From: Temnothorax longispinosus
Taxonomy: Eukaryota; Arthropoda; Insecta; Hymenoptera; Formicidae
Direction: 5' to 3'
Assembly (NCBI RefSeq): GCF_030848805.1
Contig: NC_092368.1
Coordinates: 4,436,441 to 4,500,440, forward strand
Length of the DNA stretch: 64,000 nucleotides
The translations under genes and the position numbers were made by a program. Numbering within the stretch: position 1 is the first letter of the stretch; each line of letters starts with the position of its first letter. The notes under the pieces are model-generated. The model ran no database searches. It worked only from the letters and a program-made list of their open reading frames with translations, and had not been told where the DNA came from. Below, piece by piece: positions 50,353 through 62,270 of this stretch.

Positions 50353-53300
50353 CGCGCATGATCGCCTTGGGTGGTTTCAGTATCATTTCTCCGACGTTCA
50401 TTCACAGGCAGCGGGTCGTTTATCAGCTGGCTAATTAATCGATACGGGTCGGAAAAATTTACCCGCGTGTTATATATATTCGCTTTATCATGCGCATAAA
50501 TAAACCATTTCGCAGTGATAGGGACGGGCGTTGTACCTCGATTTTTTGCTGCTTATTTTACTCTTTCGTTCTTTCTGTCAATATTTTATTTGTAATTTAC
50601 AACTGTAGCATATATGATACCCGACACACGATATTCGTTCATTTCGTTCATAACAGCAGATGTCACTGCAGATGCTAACTTAATCCATCAAAGAATTTCC
50701 CTTTAAAAAAGTGTATACGACTTTACGTTAAAATTTTTCAGAAATTTTTGTAATAACTACATTTGAGTTTGAGTTAAAAAATTCATGAAAACATATTTTT
50801 TTCAATAAATAGGAGTTAGGAAAGAATTAAGATATGGAAAGAATTAATCGATCTGCGAAACAACATTAACATGCGATTGTATCTGCGAGAGCTATTAAGC
50901 CGCCACGGTCGACACGTTGACATTTTCAGAACATTTATATCGCCGTTTTACGATGCGCGTGCGTACAACTCGCGACGCGGCCCCGGCCGGCCCTGGCACT
51001 CCTTTTATCGCGTTATTGTTTAGTTCCATTATCGGCCGATACGCACCCGCTTAATTGCGGAAAAATTGCTGCTGCGTATCGCGCTTTACGAGCCTTCGCC
51101 ACCGAGTCCTCGCCGCCTGATCGTTGTTATAAAGTCGCCCAGGCGTTAACGATCGTGGCAATTTATTGCTTAACGCCGGCGAGATAACGCAAATAGAGAC
51201 ACGCTCGAGCGTGACGAGTGAGCTAACCGGATAATTAGAGTATCGATACTTGGGAATTCAGGCTGCGAGTCGGACGAGTCGTCGGCCGACTTTTACAAGC
51301 GTTCGCCTTGGCTTTTCCAGACGAATGACCATGCTAAACGTCGGTTAATGGCACGACTGCTCGAATTTATAGTTCGCTATCGACACTATAATATTGTAAT
51401 AATTTAATTTGTTACTCGTAAAACACAGCGCGTAATTTCGATATTACAGGTCAAAATGTTTTAAAACGAGTTAGATATGACTTAGAATTATTTTTTGCCT
51501 GTGTGTAGTTTCTAATAGTTACGAATATAATTTATCTTGATTTAGTTTCTACATAAAATTGATTGATTTTTTCGTCATTACGCATGATAACGTTATTAAC
51601 TTTCTAAGGTATCTTTATTTTTAATAACGTTTTTATACGGAGAAGTTTTGTTACGAATCAATATTTGGGTTAACACTAAAATAACTTTTCGGTAAAAAAA
51701 ATTGCACGCTGCAATGCATCGAGAATTTTTTGTCGCTATCGCACGCATCTGTACGAGACTAATTAGTCAACTTTTTTCAATGGCAAAAGCTACATCGCAC
51801 ACCTGCAGTGATTTAATGAGTTTGGACATTCGGTCGGACCTTCGAAATTCATTTTGCTAATTCTACTACATGTTGTGGTCGAAAACAGTTGCTTTTTATT
51901 AATCTTCCACATTTCTTAGTTATATATTTTACATTTTGACTACTGCATACTTTATAATTTTATTAATGTAAGATTCAGTTTGCTTATATCTTCGTTTGTA
52001 CGGTTTATATTGCAAGGAGAAATGATCTTTATAAAAGAAACATAAGAGAATCTTTATAACGCGTGAAACACAAAAGAATTTTTTATATTTCTTTATGTAT
52101 TTAAAACATTGGAAAAAGTTAATGTTTGATTTATGGGTAGGTAACTACGTGATAAAATAAGGAAAGTTTTAAATTTCTTTACTTCGTCAAAACGTGCTAT
52201 GATGCAAAATATTATTCCTTATATCACTAAAGATTCTTTTACTACATTTCATTTTCCTGCAAGAACTTCTCTTAATACCGCATATTTTTCTTCGCTACGA
52301 AAATTTTTCTCTTAATTTCCAAGTTTTCTTTTGAAACATTTTTATAGGGGTACGATGAATATATTCCATATCCTTATACTTCCAGATACTTCAAGGTAAA
52401 TTATGATGGACGAGAGTAGGAGCAACTGAAAGAGTCACGAGATCCACTAGACTCCGGTATGCACTTAATGATTTCATGAGGAAGAACGTAGGAGTTGGCG
52501 TAATTTAAAACGGTAGTTGGAGCAACTTTGAGGGAGGAGTGTTTAACTAAGATTTGAGTTTCGGGTTACTGATAGTGTTATTGAGAGAGAAAAGTTCGAT
52601 ATAATTTTCTTTCCAAAGTCCATCCATTTCTGGCGATATTTTAGGCAACTTCCGCGATCCTATCCATCTCTTCATTGTGTAACTTTCGCACGAGTTTTCG
52701 CTAAATCGCACTTCGATACTATAGAGACATTATTTATCGCGAGAAATATATCATTCCAAATTTAAAATTACTACGACGACCTGCGGAAATATGATGATTT
52801 TTTCGAAAAATATTCTCGTCGATTCCTACAAACTTTATCAAGTGGAAATGTCCGACCAAGTCAGACTGGGTTAAAATAATTCTCGATTTAATTTGCATTC
52901 TTTCTCTATGTCTCCATTGTTCGCTGCTCTTTTACGTTCCTCCTATTTTACATCGGAAGTTAACAACTCTTCAGACTTTCCAGCATTTTTACGGATTTTA
53001 CGTCACTTTTTCAAGATTGTTCTTGAAACGTCGTCCTTTAAATCGTTATAAATACACGACGTAAGAAAAATGAAATAAATCTTGTGAAAGCGAATTGCGG
53101 TACGTAATCTCATCTTTGGACAGAAAATCCCCTCGAGCGGCATGTATAAAGGGCCATATAACCACACAGCCTGCTTACCGGATCACGAACGAGAGCAACA
53201 CAACGCGGCTCTGTTTCCAGAACACCTCATGTGAATAGACAGGTACGCGTGTAGAATCGTGTGTCAGACGGCGTTGTAATTGGCTTAATATCTTATCGGA

Positions 53301-56300
53301 TAACAAGCGTGTGCGCACGCTCTCATTCGATAAACCGGACGCGCGGTGTGTGGCGAAACTCGTCGATGGGCATTTAATCTTCGCCTTCGCGCCGTCGATA
53401 GAAAGTGATATTGCGCCGCGATAAAAGGAGACACGACGTGAGAATGCCTCGAGAGTAATTAGGAATAACCATGACACTTTGAAAGCACCTTTCTTTGGAT
53501 CTCAGCTGCTCGTAGCACATTTTGCTGTTATTTGATTCCAAATTTTTATTTGTTATAATCTTTCGTAAATTTTTGAAGTTTAACCAAGAATCTTGGTTAC
53601 AAGCTTCAAGATTAATTCAAGGCTTACTTAACATATTAAACAATTGAAAAATAAGATTCTGTTATTTCCTTGCGTCTTTGCAGTAAAAATTGATGTTTTT
53701 TTTTTATTTATGAATTATGATCAAACTTTGTTTCTAAGAAAATATAATTTCTATCTTGAACGCGCCCGTTATCAATCGATAGAAATTGATTGCAAACAAG
53801 AGGCGAATCTTGCATATACAAGCGATGGCTTTTGGCGCGATTTCTCGTAAGACCTTGGAGCTCGATCAAGTCGACATGCATGGCTCCTTTCTCGCTCCGC
53901 TTTCCTTGAAGAAGAAGACGCGGATATTCCGAGGAGTCTCAATTACCCCGTACATGCTCGAGCAGAAGCGCGCAGCCTTGAGACGGTAACTTTCCTCATT
54001 CGTCGAACCTTTATACCCGGGACTAATAACGCACGCCTCTTTATCACCGTCCGAATCTTGGTATAATTACGATCGTTAATGTTGCGTCTCGTTAGAGACG
54101 CGGCATCTCTCGCATCTTGGTACCACGGCGATTTCTCGCACCCGATTTCGTCCCATAAAAGATAAGGAAGTGCATTTCCCTCCCGTCTTTATTAAGACAG
54201 AAATTATACAATGTGAATTATTTTATTTAAAAAATGTCGCAAGTGATTTAATTTGACGTTAATTTTCTTCTTATGTGTAACAGAGACAGATTGGATGTAA
54301 TATTTTGATCCAATTATCCGACGTGAGATAATAACATACTGTCTTCTTTTGTAATTCAGTAATAATATTATTGAAATTTTATTTTTCGATGTAAAATTTA
54401 TAGTGGAAAATTTATAGGCGCCTCTCATTTATAATTATTCATTATTCAATTAGTGTAACAAGCTTCTGTAGATCACTCGTGAGATTATCTCAGATAAGAA
54501 GGTTTATGCAAACATGACTTTTCTTTTGCTTCGTTATGTATCACTTAAGACAAACAGGTTTGCGACACGAGAGGTCTTATAGATATATAATAAGCAGGTG
54601 GCTGTGATTGAATTTCCCTTTTTATATCTTAATTTATATCCCACTACGATTTCTTATCTCGTTGCATCGCCGATTTTCGATTTATACGGTTGGACCATGA
54701 AACTTCGTGAAGAATACGTTCGTCCGCGTCGTGAGACGGGGTCTCGCGAGACGTGTGTCGTAACCGGGGAAGAAACGACATGGGAACGCGCGACCATTCG
54801 CGATGTTTAACATGCACGAGACATAATTTCCGAGCTGAAACACGTGAGTACGCACATTGGGTCGCCGGCAAGGGAGCGAGTCGGTCAGGCTCGGAAAACG
54901 TGTTATTCAAATGAGGGACTCGCAATAAAAACGGCAGGTCGTAATGAAATGACACATTGAATAAACCGAGTTTAAAGCTTGTCCTCTTTTCCCTTGTGTG
55001 TTACTGCTAATATTTCCCTGCTTTGACATCGTGACGAATATTGAGTTTCCCCGCGTTTCTCTTTTCATATATGGGTTTTTCTGTCGACTTGGAGAGAATA
55101 GACTTTTTTATTATTATCATTCGACTGAACTCTTCTTTACGCTTGTCCTAAATTGTGCCAAATATGTTTTAAAGTATAAATAAAAATACAATTTTAATAA
55201 AGATGAGAACATGTAAAACATTTGCCGGTGTTGCTCTTGAACTCCGTGCGGTACAAACACGTTCGCGGGGATGTCTCTTTCGTCGGAATTAAAATAGAAC
55301 GATAATAAATCCCGTGCACAGCGAGATGGCTTATCTTGTCGGACGAGTTGGCGATACGCGTCTTTCTTCGCGGAGCGTGTTCTTGTTGGACAAATGTGAT
55401 CGTTGTCGCGCCGAGCGGGGCCCGCGTGACATCAAATTAGTTTCGCCGCGCGGCGAAGTTAATATCGATCCGTCGCCGGTAAGTCGTTCATATTGTTGGA
55501 GCTTTCGCTCCGCTCCGTAGTGCAGGAGTTATCGCGACTTAGCGGAAGTGCAGAGTTATAATCCTCCGCCCTTCGCGCCCCAAGAAACCCTGGTAATCCT
55601 CCATCCGGGGATTACCGCCTCTGAAGCACTTACGGCGATTAGTTACAGCGGAATGCGACGGTCCCTGCGGAAAGCGGGATCCGCATCCGGTGCGGCATAA
55701 CAAAGTGCGGTAATGGCGCCTAATAGAGTTCTTAACAACGAAACGAAAAAACCTTGTATCTCTCGCAACATTTTTACTAATTCGTTAATTTTTTTTTTCG
55801 AGATACGGAACGTAAGATTGGAACGAGTTGTCTCTTAGCTATATGGAAAGATTGAGTAATTTTCTCAAGTTACTCTGGGATATAATTATCTCAAGAATTA
55901 GAAGAGCGCAAATAAGATCAACGTTTTATTTACCTTTTATTTACTTTCTCCTCCCCTCATTTCCCTTGGCATTCTCTTCACTCAATTAGCTCACTTGATT
56001 CCATGCGGTTTTTTTAAATATCCTTTTAAGTAATTATATTTTGTCGGGTATTTTTATTTTTATTTTACCGGAGGTTCTTGATTCTCGATTCTCGCAGTCG
56101 CAGTATATTCATCGGAAAGGCGGTAACGAGTAAAGTCCGGGGGAACTTAGATTGCGCTTCGAAGTCTCTACCACGCATTTATCATTACAGCCATTTGCAC
56201 AATCCACAGTGAAACTACTGAGATCGTGGGAAGCATTGTTATCGTAAATTAACCCCTGAACTGAAAACATATTTCTTAGAAAAAGAACATGGAATTTAAT

Positions 56301-56896
56301 TATCATTCATTACATCTCATTGTGTAAAGAGACCGCATAAAGGAGAGAGGAAAAGAGACGTCACGGATATAAATGACGGGAACTCAATAGGGAAATTGTT
56401 ATTTTAACACTTGTGGCACTTTTCACAAGGCGCTTACAAGAGCTATTTATAATTCACGATGTTTCTCGCGGAAATAGCAGTCCATTTTTTAACTTTGTTT
56501 GAATAGTCTGTGCTAATTCATACAAAGGAGAATTGTCGCCGGAAAATAATGCCGCGGTAAAGGACGAATGCTACGAGTGGCATTTTGTCGGAAAATATCA
56601 CTGTGTACGGAAAGCATGAACGCGACCTCAAAAAAGACTCGGCTCTGCGTGTAGAGTGGACTTAAAGAACGAACACGGTTTGTGCGAGTGTTATGTCCAC
56701 TCGACATAAGATAATGTTTCTACAAACCGACGCGACGTATCAAGAATACGCGGCTTAGCTTGATAACACCTAAGAGCCGTGTCGTTGATTGTTGAGCTGT
56801 CATTTCACAGATAAAATATTAGCGGAGGAACAATTGTCGAAGTAAGTCACATGGTCTTGCTCGGGTGTATTGATTTCTGCAGTATATGTCGTAATT
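50353..56896. other. Gene-free stretch
   Basis: No supported gene, RNA or element. CpG-rich around 50.9-51.3, 53.2-53.4 and 55.3-55.7 kb and AT-rich between. Open frames are short, AT-driven, or unlike known proteins. Confidence 0.5.
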
Positions 56897-57172
56897 ACAA
56901 TTTTTTTGTAGGATAATTGCGTGAAGAAATTAATTTCGACAATTTAAATAGAATATAAATACCTATGTCGATCGAGACTTATTTCCTTCTTATCGTAGTT
57001 CTGTCTTTAAAAATGACGAACCTTAATAGACTTAAATTTTACCGTTGTAATACTTGTCAATAAAATTATTTTACGGTGTGTTTGCTCGAGCAGTATAAAA
57101 TCATATTGAACTTACTTTCTAAAGATGAGTGTAATTTTGATTAATAATTTAGGTTGAACTTTCGTCACGCGA
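56897..57172 (+). repeat. Diverged direct repeat, copy A (empty site)
   Basis: About 275 bases collinear with copy B at 58215-59126. Shared words include ACAATTTT, GTAGTTCTGT, AATTATTTTACG, TATTGAACTTACTTTCTAAA (ATTAAACTTACTTTCTAAA across the gap in B) and AGATGAGTGTA. At 57106-57109 it has TTGA where copy B has TTAA interrupted by an element, so it shows the pre-insertion arrangement. Confidence 0.85.
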
Positions 57173-58214
57173 TTTACGTCAACCAAAAATGCCGCTGAGA
57201 TAGACACCTCTGTGCCATTCGGCGTTGCACCGCGTCGATGATCAAATATTAAGTACCGTCTCTCGATCACCTACGCGGAAACGAACGACACTCGAACCGA
57301 ACGCGGGCTCTCGCAGCTGCAACGAACAGCACACGACGTGTGGGCTTAATCGCGTGTCATTTCGCATCGATCGCCGACGGATGGACTTATTATCGATGTA
57401 ACCCGCTTTATATTACGGCAGTGGTGCGCCCCTATAATAATCTGTCCGTCGCTTAAAATACTCCATCGAGGAAACGAACGCACACGCTCAATGATCTCGC
57501 GTGTTTCCGTGCTTTTCAATCGTATTTTCAGCTATCGCACAATTACAAGGGTCTTCAACGTCGAAGACTCGACCGCGGCAACGTTAAGAAATCGATCGAT
57601 TCTCCCGAGACGCGCTTGATCTTATCCTGGACGATGAAAATTAGTTTACTCCACTCTCCTGTTCTCCCTTCCCCTTTCCCGCGTAATCTGCACGAGAACT
57701 ATTGAGCTATATTGAGCTTTACGTTCGCTATAAATAGTCGACTGCAAGCCGAGTGTGGCCGAGTAACAACATGTGTGCATCATGATATCGAGGATCATCC
57801 ACATTTGCCGCACTTAACGTGTCAATTACACGCCACGATTTCGCGCCAATTGCCCGAAGTCATGATCGCTTCGCATCCCCGCGCGTTGACACGTTAGTTA
57901 TAGCTGTCTTGAACTCGCCACGTACTAGATTCAGTTACTGCCGCGCGCCGCGATGCCAACTTGGCAATTACGAGCATGTAAGAGATCCCTGCGAGAGATC
58001 GTTGCTCGCCATCGATCTTAAGGCCAATTCGCACGCTTTTAATGAGATTATTTTGATAGGCACTCAAGAATCGTCTTGGATACTGTTTCCATGTAGATGA
58101 ACAGACTGTACTTGTAGAATGTGTAATACTACTGACACTAAATTCGACCTCGATGATCCATGTAAGAGCTTGCGTTTTACACTAAACTGATAAATTATTG
58201 ATGCGAATAGTTAT
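57173..58214. other. Spacer between the two direct repeats
   Basis: CpG-rich, gene-free sequence of about 1 kb with no recognised feature. It is not itself repeated after copy B. Confidence 0.5.
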
Positions 58215-58465
58215 ACAATTTTGTATGGATATTAAAAGTTCTTAATTGCATGAAGGAATTCAACCGCAGGAATTAACTTCAGCAATTTACTTAATTAAGA
58301 TATAAACTTCTATGTCTGTAGAGAGATATTCCTATTGTAGTTCTGTTTTTAATTGAAAGTGACAAACCTTGATACACATTATTTTTACGTAATAGAATTT
58401 TGATATGATACTTGTGTGTGTCAATGAAATTATTTTACGACGTGTTTGTTCGATAATCATATTAA
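58215..58465 (+). repeat. Diverged direct repeat, copy B, left part
   Basis: Homologous to 56897-57109 with substitutions and small indels. It ends at the TTAA (58462-58465) that flanks the inserted element. Confidence 0.8.
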
Positions 58466-59055
58466 CCCTTAAAAGCCCCCGGGGGTCCAGCGGACCCCAG
58501 ACCCTGACAATGATATATTTTCAAATGTTCTTGCCGTACTGAGAAAAAAATGTTGTAAATTTGACTAAACTCGTTTAGTTGTAGTGATTTGTTTAATGCA
58601 AATATTAATATATTTAAATCAAATATACGTGAGTAATATCAAGAAATTCTGAATCTATTTAAATATAATATTTTTTGAATTAACAAATGTTTGCTTGACA
58701 GCCCGTGACCGCTGCATTTAGTTGAATCAAATAATATTTCTTGAATCTACGATTTTTTTTTCTCAGTGCGGAAAAATGGAGCTCATGCTCCCATTGATGA
58801 TAGTTGAGTGATTGACCTACCCGTTTGTACACTTAGCAGTACTCAGTTTACTTAATTTTTTATACTATGTTGAAATTGAAATTTTAACAATATAAGCATT
58901 TTATTCTCTTTTCTAAGCCTTGAACAACATTGAAAAAAATTTTCATAACTAAAGATAAAAAAATCAATGAGTAAGGAGACATTTTTCATGCTGGGGTCTT
59001 TTAAACCCCTCATCATGTCATTTACGAGATTCTTGAGAGGTGTGGCATTTAAGGG
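58466..59055. mobile_element. piggyBac-like non-autonomous element (MITE), 590 bp
   Basis: Flanked by TTAA on both sides (58462-58465 and 59056-59059), the diagnostic target duplication of the piggyBac superfamily. The ends are inverted: CCCTTAAAAGCC at the left, and CCCTTAAATGCC when the right end is read on the other strand; both begin with CCC as in piggyBac. Nested subterminal inverted pairs are GACCCCAG (58493-58500) with CTGGGGTC (58991-58998), and CCGTACTGAGAAAAAA (58534-58549) with its near complement at 58755-58771. No transposase frame is present, so it would need a source element elsewhere. Copy A supplies the empty site. Confidence 0.85.
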
Positions 59056-59126
59056 TTAAACTTACTTTCTAAAGATGAGTGTAGTTTTGATTAGTAATTT
59101 TCAGGGTTGAACTGACTTCGTCGCAC
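59056..59126 (+). repeat. Diverged direct repeat, copy B, right part
   Basis: Begins with the right TTAA, continues ACTTACTTTCTAAAGATGAG and GTTGAACT, and matches 57106-57172. Homology fades at about TTCGTC. Confidence 0.8.
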
Positions 59127-59785
59127 ATTATTGAGAACTTAAGAAGCTTTTTTAAAAACTTAAGAACTCTTGAAAATCTCTACAAAATCCTTCTTTGCAC
59201 TGATTTTTGTAGTAGTTATTAATACACCGTATAACTATTGATTTTTAAGAGATACACTTTGCTCCATGCTTTTGACAGATTAGTATAGAATTAAGAGAGA
59301 GATCTCTTGACACGCGAAATACCTCGGCGTGAGCGAACTACATACCAGCTACGCCAATGGCGGGTTCTCTCGGCTACAGAGAATGCGCGCGGCACTAGCC
59401 ACCTGCATTTTATTGCTTCCATTAAAGTCGATCGCTGTAATGCGCTCCCGGGTAACAAAGACGGGTTTTTCTTGTAATTACCCGGCAGTTAACGAATCCC
59501 GCCGCGCGCGTCTTACCGTTTCGATTCCACCGCACCTTCCTCGAGCCGAGGGACACCGAGAGAGATCGCGATATACACGGACGCGCGAGGGCACACAAGC
59601 ACGCGCATGTATACACAGAGGCAAACAAACACGTTGGGTATACGTTCACCGTAATTATCCGGCATTTTATCTATCGACGTGCTGCGGCGTACATGGAAAC
59701 AGGTGCCGACTTAATGTAATTAGCGAAGATTTCTGTCTCACCGTCGCTTGCACTTTATTGCTTCCTCCATACGCCGCTCGTTCGT

Positions 59786-59804
59786 TCTCTCTCTCTCTCT
59801 CTCC
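59786..59804. repeat. CT microsatellite
   Basis: About nine CT units. Confidence 0.85.
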
Positions 59805-62240
59805 CTTCAGGCTTAACCCGTCCCGTGTTCTACACGTTACACTGGATCTCCGCGAATCATATCGCCGTATCCTTCCCGTCGGAACGGAAACCAGAAACGA
59901 AAGCAAGAAAAGGAGCAGCGAAGCTTCGTCGTTGAGAATCGCAGGAATCTTAATAGGTAAAAATTTAATGCAAACGTTCTAGGAGAAAATTTGCAAAGTC
60001 ATTAAAGTGCGAAACGATGCCGTTGGATATTCTTTTACGTCGCGCGACAATACAGCGTGGTATCTCGATTACACGCTAACGGTCACGCTATACAGCAGCG
60101 TGCCGCCGCCGGGAGGATCCGCAAGTTACACGCTTTACAGGACCGACGGTCGCCGTTACAAGGCGATTAGTCCGGGCAGCTCATTTTTCTCTCTCCACTC
60201 TCGCTCCGTTCTGCTTTAACATGTCGACGAGTCACGATCGGATCGGCCTTTTCTTCTTTCCATTGGAACGAGCCAGCTGCCATTAGACGGCGGCTCCTTG
60301 CAGCTGCCGGCGTCACTTGGTTATAAATTTTACAGTCAACCACTTCGACCGCGCGATCGTCGACGATTATATTCCGGTCCTTTTTTTTTAATATCTATTT
60401 CGCGCGACGGAATGGTAACGAAGGGAACGTTTAACGACGAATCCGCGGGAATCGCGGAAGGTGGTGACGATTTAAATTCCACGACGATTCTGGAACCGAT
60501 GTCGTTGCGCGAGCGACCAACGACGAGACTTGAACTCCCCGCTGCATTTCTGGAGGTCAAAATGAGCCCGCATGCTGCATATAAATATCTTATCATATCT
60601 GTAATTTCGCAGGGATGTTGAGTCGTATATTTTCGTCGTACGTTTCACGGCGAATGTGGTCGTATAACTCCGCGAGTCTTGTTTTGCTTAAAGTGAAGCT
60701 CACGCTCAACAATAACGCAAAACGAGCGCGATTTGTGATAATATGGCAATGTGTAATTTAACCTGTTTTATTTCAAAGAAAATTGAAATTTTTTCATTTT
60801 CACTGAGAACTCATTTTTTAAATTATCGGGCTATTAAAGAATTAAGGTTTGGATGTTTTAACGACTGGTAATTTTAGCAGTCGAGACTTGCTTGAAGCGT
60901 GGTACTTCATTCTATCTGAATTTACGAGAGTCGACGTATAACAATTTAGTTGTCATTTTACGTGGTGTAGGATTTTTAGGTTGGCGGAAAAGTGGATGAT
61001 GCATTAGAGGGTTAAGACCTTCATCACCGGTCTGATAACCGGTTTCTACGGTGAATTGCTTCTGTAACTTTTAGTTTCCGACTCGGTCTCGTTGGGATCA
61101 AACAGCTCGTGTGCCCTGAGGGTCCTCAGGCTTGTTCTGAGATTCCTGCACGCTATACGTGTGTGATTCGAAAGAAACTAAAAGACATATATTACGAAGT
61201 AACTCGCATTTTAGCCGTACACTATTTCTTATTTAAGTGAGCTTTGACGTGCACTCTTATATTACCACTTTTATGTTACATGTACCTTGCGTTTCGAGAA
61301 TATTATACTCTTAATACTTCACTCCTGTGTGGAACTTTTCCTCTTGCTTTTCTGATGCCGGCATTCTTGTGTACTGTATATATAGGATTCTTACGGGTTT
61401 TACTCTCTTTTCTTCAAATACCGAAACCCATTTAATTTAAGCTCCCTCGGGTGCTGAATACCTGCATTTTTGGATCTTTGTATCCTCGGATCCTGAACTG
61501 TCTTAATTTTGAAGTAAATTGGGGGATTAGCGTAAGAGCATGATGTTGAAATCTCTGGACTCTGTAATTTTAAATCTCTAAATCCTAAAGGGCTTTAGAT
61601 TTTGTCTTAAGATTTCAGGATTTCTCGTTACTTAGATTCTCATTATCGCAGAACAATGTAGACGAGAAAGAGATATCAGTCTTCAAAATACTATTTAATC
61701 CATGAAACGTTAAATATAATAAAAAACGTTAAACATAATCAAAGTTGACAATGATAGTATTTTTTATAATTCGTTATGAACATTATTTCCAACTTTTTTT
61801 AACTTTCAAGACATAAATGTGAGGTAATTATAGCAGATGTTAGCAGTAAAGAAATTCAGATTTTAATAGGTTCATACTCGCCAGCAACCCATGTTTATAC
61901 GGACAATTCTTTCCCAGCGCACCGCGAGCGCTGCAATCGAATGGGGATGTTATGAAAACTCATATGAAATTCGAACTATACGCGACACATGGAGAGAGTG
62001 CATGTACACGCGCCCACAAAGAGCATCCCCGAAATACAAGAGGCGCGCATTATATCGCCGCTCTAATCCGGCCCGATGCAATGCCCACTCGTCGTGCAGC
62101 ATGCGTATTGCATCCGCGCGCGTGTGCGTACACGCATGCAACGTACGCGGGTTATACCTGCGTGTGCGTGAATCGCGCGCGTAGATTAACGCGCGCCGTG
62201 CACGGCGTTACTTGTTAACTTGTTACGTGTTCGTCCGCCG

Positions 62241-62270
62241 TGCATTGCCGTGCATTGCCGTGCATCGCCA
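62241..62270. repeat. 10-bp tandem repeat, three units
   Basis: TGCATTGCCG, TGCATTGCCG, then TGCATCGCCA. It lies at the edge of a CpG-rich block. Confidence 0.85.

Noticed and set aside
59329..59982. 217-codon open frame on the + strand
   Set aside because: It starts with GTG rather than ATG, passes through a CT microsatellite that yields a Ser/Leu run, has no recognisable domain, and lies in CpG-rich DNA where stop codons are rarer.
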